In this document: piece by piece, positions 59,728-64,000 of the stretch
How the letters are laid out: each line of letters begins with the position of its first letter
How positions within the stretch are numbered: position 1 is the first letter of the stretch
Origin: MWBF01 sp040772005
Lineage (GTDB): Bacteria; Chloroflexota; Anaerolineae; CG2-30-64-16
DNA: 64,000 nucleotides
Assembly: GCA_040772005.1 (NCBI GenBank)
Contig: JAXGYZ010000002.1
Coordinates: forward strand, 1-64,000
Direction: 5' to 3'
Made by a program: the position numbers and the translations under genes
The notes under the pieces: generated by a model
The model's input: the letters and a program-made list of their open reading frames with translations, nothing else
Database searches by the model: none
Told to the model about the DNA's origin: nothing

Positions 59728-61507
59728 AGTTGCTCGTCACTGCGAGCGGGCGGATGGCCTCCCATTGGTCCGCGATGCGGGTCTGCACCTGGTTCAGGTG
59801 ACGGTACAGGCCGTCGCGCGCCATCAGTTCGCGGTGCGTGCCCTGGTCCACGATCTGCTTACCCTCCAGCACGACAATCTGGTCCGCGTTACGGATGGTC
59901 GAGAGCCGGTGCGCGATGATAAGGGTCGTCCGGCCTACCATCAGTCGCTCCAGCGCCTGCTGGATGAGCAGCTCGGTCTCCGTGTCCACTGAGGACGTAG
60001 CCTCGTCGAGGATGAGGATGGGCGCGTCCTTCAGCACCGCACGAGCGATGGCGAGCCGCTGCTTCTGTCCGCCGGAGAGCTTCACGCCCCGCTCCCCGAT
60101 CAGCGTATTATAGCCGTCAGGCAGCCGCTCGATGAACTCAGCCGCGTTGGCGACCTCTGCCGCGCGCACCACTTCCGCCTCGGTGGCCTCCGGGTTGCCG
60201 AACAGGATGTTCTCGCGCACGGTCCCGTGGAACAGGAACACATCCTGCAGCACGATGCTGATCTGCTGGCGCAGGCTGCTCAGCTTGATGTCGCGCAGGT
60301 CATGGCCGTCCAGCGTGATGCGGCCCTGGCAGACATCGTAGAAGCGCGGGATGAGGCTGGCCAACGTGGTCTTGCCGACGCCCGTCGGCCCGACGAGCGC
60401 CACGACCGTGTTCGCCGGAACAGTCAGATTGATGTGCTCCAACACGGTCTCGCCTTGGCTGTAAGCGAAGGAGACATTCTCGAAGGCCAGCGCACCCGCC
60501 GCGCGCTCCTTCAGCGTGACGGCATGGCGTGTCTCATCCACCTCCGGCTGCTCCTTGAGCAGCTCCGCCACCCGGTCGCCGCCTGCGAGCGCCTCCTGGA
60601 TGGCCTCCCATGCCCCGCTCAACGCGCGCACGGGATTGTAGAACATCTCCAGATAGAGAAAGAACGCCACCAGGTCCGCAATCGGCAGGACCTGCTGGAA
60701 GGCCAGCTTGCCGCCGAAGTAGATTACGATGATGGTGCCCAGGGAGGAGGCAAAGTCCACGAACGGCTGGAAGGTCGCCATCAGGCGCAGCGCGTTCAGC
60801 ATGGAGTCCCGGTAGCTGTGGATGTGCTTGCGCACGCGCAGCGCCTCGCGTTCCTCCTGCGTGAAGGCCTTGATCTCACGGATGCCCGACAGATTGTCGT
60901 TGAGCGTTGCGTTGAGCTGGCCCAGCTCCTTCTGCCGCTCGCGGAATGCGGGCCGCACGTAGCGCGCAAAGCTGCGCATCGCGAGGATGACCAGCGGGAT
61001 GGGCACGAGGCTCAACAGCGCCAGCCGCCACTCCATGGCAAACAGCACCGCCGCGACGCCAACCAGCGTCAGCGCGTTGACCACCACATCCGGCACCGCA
61101 TGGGCGATAAGCCGCTCGAACATATCCGAGTCGTTGACCATGCGCGACATGAGCTGGCCGGTCTGCTTGTCCTCGTAGAAGCGCAGCGAGAGGCGCTGCA
61201 GATGCTCGTAAATCTGCTGGCGCACATCCGAGACGACGCCCCAGCCCGCGACGTGGGCCATGTAGGAGCGCACGAACTGCAACACCCCGCGCAGCACGTA
61301 GACCACGAGCAGGACAACCGCCAGCCGGGCGACGAGCGACTGTGACTCCGCATCCCAGACGCCGGCTTCCACCGCCGCGACGAGCGTGCGCACGATCCAC
61401 GGGCCGAGAAGCTGGACGCCCACCAGCGCAATCATGCTGAAGACGGTCAACACCAGCGCGAGCCGGTAACCGCGAGCCTTTTGAAAGACAAATAAGAGTG
61501 TACGCAT
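59726..61507 (-). CDS. ABC exporter half-transporter (MsbA/LmrA-like)
   Basis: A 593-aa fused permease-ATPase that would work as a dimer. Six membrane helices occupy residues about 15-300, with the cytoplasmic loop motif NDNLSGIREIKAFTQEE. The nucleotide-binding domain begins at about 350: Walker A VGPTGVGKTTL, Q-loop QQISIVLQDVFLF, signature VKLSGGQKQRLAIARA, Walker B APILILDEATSSVD and H-loop LIIAHRLSTIRNAD. Substrates of this family range from lipids to drugs and peptides. Start ATG 61507, about 20 nt after the gpsA-like stop, implies an operon with it. Confidence 0.92.
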   Translation of the reverse strand: MRTLLFVFQKARGYRLALVLTVFSMIALVGVQLLGPWIVRTLVAAVEAGVWDAESQSLVARLAVVLLVVYVLRGVLQFVRSYMAHVAGWGVVSDVRQQIYEHLQRLSLRFYEDKQTGQLMSRMVNDSDMFERLIAHAVPDVVVNALTLVGVAAVLFAMEWRLALLSLVPIPLVILAMRSFARYVRPAFRERQKELGQLNATLNDNLSGIREIKAFTQEEREALRVRKHIHSYRDSMLNALRLMATFQPFVDFASSLGTIIVIYFGGKLAFQQVLPIADLVAFFLYLEMFYNPVRALSGAWEAIQEALAGGDRVAELLKEQPEVDETRHAVTLKERAAGALAFENVSFAYSQGETVLEHINLTVPANTVVALVGPTGVGKTTLASLIPRFYDVCQGRITLDGHDLRDIKLSSLRQQISIVLQDVFLFHGTVRENILFGNPEATEAEVVRAAEVANAAEFIERLPDGYNTLIGERGVKLSGGQKQRLAIARAVLKDAPILILDEATSSVDTETELLIQQALERLMVGRTTLIIAHRLSTIRNADQIVVLEGKQIVDQGTHRELMARDGLYRHLNQVQTRIADQWEAIRPLAVTSN

Positions 61508-61526
61508 GACGTGAATCCACTAACCT

Positions 61527-62576
61527 CTAGAATAGGTCCTCGAAGGGCACCGCCACCGGCGCATCCTCCGTGATGACGCGGCACAACATCCGCATCAGCG
61601 GCAGGTCGCGCGGGGTGATCTTGCCCTCCCGCTCCCAGGCGGGCAATACCTGGGCCATCTGCTTGATGATATACGCGCCTTCCAGCGTCTCGCCGGCCAT
61701 CTCCTGCACGGCCTCGGTGTAGGTGCGGCCGCTGCCGAGCAGGCGGCCGAGCCGGATCGTCCGCCCGCCGACGCAGGTCACATACTGGTCGCCCACGCCG
61801 GGCAGCCACGTAACGTTCGTCGTATCGCCGCCCAACAGTCCCACGATGCGCGTCATCTCGTGCGCGCTGGCGCCGAACAGGGCCGCGGCCAGGTTGAACA
61901 TCTGCGCGCCCGCCTCATCCGGCCCGGCCTCACGTTCGAGCAGTCCTGCGGCCATGCCGACCGAGACCGTATACGCGTTCTTGAGCGCCGCGCACACCTC
62001 AACCCCGATGACGTCGGTCGAGGTCCAGATATGGTAGTACGGCGTCGCAAAGGCGGCCTTGAGCCGCGCCAGCGCCTCCGCGTCGCGCGACGTGAAGACG
62101 ACGCACGACTGACGCCGCCCGGCCAGCTCGCCCGCGATGCACGGCCCGGCAATCGCAGCCAGCGCCACTCGGTCCCGGATGAGCGCAGGCAGCTCGCTGC
62201 GCAGCACATCCGGCAGGATGTGCGGCCGGCCCTCTGACGCAGCCTCCAGCCCTTTGGTCACCGCGATGACCGTCGCGCCCGGCCACAGCAGCGGGCCGAG
62301 CGTGCGCCCGATCCAGTGGACGCCGAGCGAATTGACCCCGCTCACGATGATGTCCGCGCCGTCGAGCGCCTCGGCCAACTGCTCCACAAAGTAAGGCGTC
62401 ACGCCCGCGGGCAGCGGGCGGCGCAGCCGGGGATGGAAGCCGCGCTCCAGGCAGGAGCGGATGATGTCCCCGTCCAGGTGCGTCCCGACAAGCCGGACGT
62501 GATGGCCGTTATCCGTGAGAGGCCAGGCCACTGCCGTGCCCATCAACCCCGCGCCGACGATCGTGACGTTTGCCAT
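61527..62576 (-). CDS. gpsA: NAD(P)H-dependent glycerol-3-phosphate dehydrogenase-like
   Basis: A 349-aa enzyme of the GpsA family, which makes glycerol-3-phosphate for lipid synthesis. The Rossmann motif is VTIVGAGLMGTAVAWPLTDN, then VIAVTKGLEA, IAGPCIAGELAGRRQSCVVF and the substrate-binding CAALKNAYTVSVGMAAGL with the catalytic Lys. The usual GLGDL region reads GVGDQYVTCVGGRTIRLGRL. It is somewhat divergent, with a Gly-3-P-like RLGRLLGSG, so a related polyol-phosphate substrate is possible. The gene sits between a flavoprotein and the ABC exporter in one direction. Confidence 0.85.
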   Translation of the reverse strand: MANVTIVGAGLMGTAVAWPLTDNGHHVRLVGTHLDGDIIRSCLERGFHPRLRRPLPAGVTPYFVEQLAEALDGADIIVSGVNSLGVHWIGRTLGPLLWPGATVIAVTKGLEAASEGRPHILPDVLRSELPALIRDRVALAAIAGPCIAGELAGRRQSCVVFTSRDAEALARLKAAFATPYYHIWTSTDVIGVEVCAALKNAYTVSVGMAAGLLEREAGPDEAGAQMFNLAAALFGASAHEMTRIVGLLGGDTTNVTWLPGVGDQYVTCVGGRTIRLGRLLGSGRTYTEAVQEMAGETLEGAYIIKQMAQVLPAWEREGKITPRDLPLMRMLCRVITEDAPVAVPFEDLF

Positions 62577-62588
62577 ACGCTGATCCTT

Positions 62589-63830
62589 TCACCGGTTGCA
62601 GGCCTGCCCTGCAATCCTGCCTGTGACCCAGGCCCACAGAAAGTTATAACCCCCGATAGGGCCAAAAGCGTCGAGCACTTCGCCGCAGAGGTACAGCCCT
62701 CGCGCCATGCGGCTCTCCAGGGTGGCGGGATGGACCTCATCCAGCGCGACACCGCCGCCCGTGACCTCCGCCACCCGGTAACCCTCGTGACCGGACCACG
62801 GCAGCGCGTAGTGGGTGAGGGCTTCGACCAGTCGTCCCCGGTCCTCGCGGCGCAGTTGATCCGCCATGACCGCGTTCAGGTTCAGCTCGCCGAGCAGGAG
62901 GGCCATCAGGCGGTCGGGCAGTTGGCCGCGCGACCCGGCCCGCAACGTCGCGGCCAGTGAGCCGCGCGCGGTCCGCAGGCGCTCGTCCCATTCCGTCGCG
63001 GGCACGTCCGTCCACGCCACGCGCACCGCAGGCCGCGGCCCACCGACAAACGTCGACCGGATGGGGATGTGCGAGATGTTGAGCACTGCGGGTCCGCTGT
63101 AGCCGCGATGGGTGAACAGGAAGCCGCCCCGGCTGGATGCCAGCACGCGGCCGTCGCGCTCCGCCGTGACCGTCGCGGTCAACGAAAGGCCGGCCAGGGC
63201 CTTGTGCTCGGCGGACGAGGTCGTCAGCGGCGCGAGTGCGGGATATGTGGGCACGATGTGGTGGCCCAACGCTCGCGCCAGGTTAAGCCCCGTGCCGTCG
63301 CTGCCCATAGCAGGCACGGAAAGCCCGCCGGTCGCCAGAATCACGGCCGCGGCATGGAGCTGCGCCCCATCCTCCAGGCTAAGCCGCCAGCCATCGCCCG
63401 CTCGCTCCAACCCGACCAGCCGCGTGCCGGTCCGCAGCTCGACCTTCCGGTCATGCAGCGCGGCAAGCAGCGCATCGAGCACGGTGCGCGCCCTGTTACT
63501 CTCGGGGAAGAGCTTGCCCGTCTCATCCTCGAGGATGAGCGGCACGCCCAGGTCCTCCTGGAAGAACGACCGCACCCGCGGCAGCGGCCACGCCGCGAGG
63601 ATCTTCTTCACCGTATTGGGCGAGCCGTCGGTGTGGAAGTCCGTGTGCTTCGCCTGCGACGGCAGAACATTACAACGGCCGCCGCCGCTGATCAGGATCT
63701 TCTGGCCCGGCCGGTCGGAGCCCTCCAGCAGCAGAACGGGGCGCGGGCCTGCGGCGGCCCAGATAGCAGCCATCAGGCCGGCCGCGCCTGCGCCGACGAC
63801 AATGACCTGCTCCGTCTGCCGTCCCGTCAT
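62589..63830 (-). CDS. HI0933/BaiN-family flavoprotein
   Basis: A 413-aa NAD(P)/FAD-dependent oxidoreductase of the HI0933-like family. The FAD dinucleotide-binding motif is VIVVGAGAAGLMAAIWAA, followed by the family signature KILISGGGRCNVLPS, then VILATGGLSVPAMGSDGTGL, FLFTHRGYSGPAVLNIS, and a C-terminal GGGVALDEVHPATLESRMAR, GLYLCGEVLDAFGPIGGYNF. Physiological substrate unknown. ATG 63830 lies 7 nt after TACAAT (complement of 63838-63843), so it may be leaderless. It is the first of three genes with gpsA and the ABC exporter. Confidence 0.9.
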   Translation of the reverse strand: MTGRQTEQVIVVGAGAAGLMAAIWAAAGPRPVLLLEGSDRPGQKILISGGGRCNVLPSQAKHTDFHTDGSPNTVKKILAAWPLPRVRSFFQEDLGVPLILEDETGKLFPESNRARTVLDALLAALHDRKVELRTGTRLVGLERAGDGWRLSLEDGAQLHAAAVILATGGLSVPAMGSDGTGLNLARALGHHIVPTYPALAPLTTSSAEHKALAGLSLTATVTAERDGRVLASSRGGFLFTHRGYSGPAVLNISHIPIRSTFVGGPRPAVRVAWTDVPATEWDERLRTARGSLAATLRAGSRGQLPDRLMALLLGELNLNAVMADQLRREDRGRLVEALTHYALPWSGHEGYRVAEVTGGGVALDEVHPATLESRMARGLYLCGEVLDAFGPIGGYNFLWAWVTGRIAGQACNR

Positions 63831-63837
63831 GGGACTT

Positions 63838-63843
63838 ATTGTA
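63838..63843 (-). promoter_or_regulatory. -10 element giving a probable leaderless flavoprotein mRNA
   Basis: TACAAT on the minus strand ends 7 nt before the ATG, with no ribosome-binding site between. A weak -35 (TTCCCC, complement of 63861-63866) is 17 nt upstream. Confidence 0.55.
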
Positions 63844-63904
63844 CTCCGCCTGTGCAGATTGGGGAAGTTTGGTCGGTGGGAAGGTGCCTGGAGCACGTTT
63901 GGAT

Positions 63905-63953
63905 CACGAAGGATGAAGGCGACGAAGCGCACGAAGCGCGAAGACCACGAAGT
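63905..63953. repeat. CACGAAG-type direct repeat
   Basis: CACGAAGGATGAAGGCGACG is followed by AAGCGCACGAAGCGCGAAGA and CCACGAAG. A short related stretch (CCACGAAGGCGCGAAGC) is at 53562-53578. The last 170 nt of the window hold no gene on the plus strand that I can support. Confidence 0.55.
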
Positions 63954-64000
63954 GCTGGCGCGTAATGGGTGCGGCAAACGCGCCTTCGCGCTCTTCCGTC

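Overview
The window looks like chromosomal DNA of a high-GC member of the Chloroflexota (Anaerolineae/Caldilineae-like). The basis is indirect: lipoproteins and surface proteins with long Thr-Pro linkers, lamin-tail and SH3b domains, a Gram-positive-type SOS box in front of lexA, a RarA-methyltransferase fusion, no outer-membrane genes, and leaderless-looking promoters. It is mostly housekeeping and envelope DNA, and one IS110-type element is the only recognisable transposon. No phage, CRISPR array or rRNA was seen.

Layout. 0-3.5 kb: tRNA-Leu, then an SH3b lipoprotein and a transmembrane cyclic-nucleotide-binding protein that share a C-terminal domain. 3.6-12.8 kb: penicillin-acylase-type hydrolase, UbiB-like kinase, a tungstate-type ABC transporter (tupBCA) behind a near-consensus promoter, prephenate dehydrogenase, an HD protein and an M50 protease. 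13-17.7 kb: GH2 beta-mannosidase, a glycosyltransferase cut off at a repeat, and an M29 aminopeptidase. 17.7-22.6 kb: a tandem ATPase / (ATPase-GAF-GAF-PP2C phosphatase) pair, then a 74-aa gene behind a LexA-box promoter. 22.6-26.1 kb: a three-gene membrane operon with two SPFH-type proteins. 26.5-33.7 kb: a giant lamin-tail surface protein, rpoD, a methyltransferase, two perfect parS sites, infA and rpsU. 34-38.7 kb: moxR-rsmI-DUF58-DUF4129 operon. 39-46.9 kb: SOS-controlled lexA-mpg, murJ, Nudix and alpha/beta hydrolases, a 2-oxoacid:ferredoxin oxidoreductase with beta-gamma fusion, and a stand-alone Lrp/AsnC ligand-binding domain. 46.9-48.5 kb: IS110 element. 48.5-63.8 kb: unknown protein, aldo/keto reductase, rarA fusion, SUI1, rsfS, ndk, CBS and histone-deacetylase-like genes, a GreA-like / GNAT / enolase-superfamily operon, ABC exporter, gpsA-like dehydrogenase and a flavoprotein.

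The most striking non-genic feature is a dense set of at least a dozen short inverted-repeat families in the intergenic gaps. Many abut or supply stop codons. One occurs in frame inside a signalling gene, and another sits exactly where a glycosyltransferase has lost its 3' end. A 153-165 bp MITE-like palindrome occurs twice almost identically, plus a 36 bp collapsed copy.

The observations most worth following are: (1) two promoters with LexA boxes in the same position, lexA-mpg and an uncharacterised 74-aa gene with an RNA hairpin at its start; (2) tandem parS; (3) the ATPase-PP2C pair; (4) the SPFH operon; (5) the IS110 non-coding flank as a candidate bridge RNA; (6) the repeat system itself. 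All positions come from reading the sequence by eye. No database search was run.
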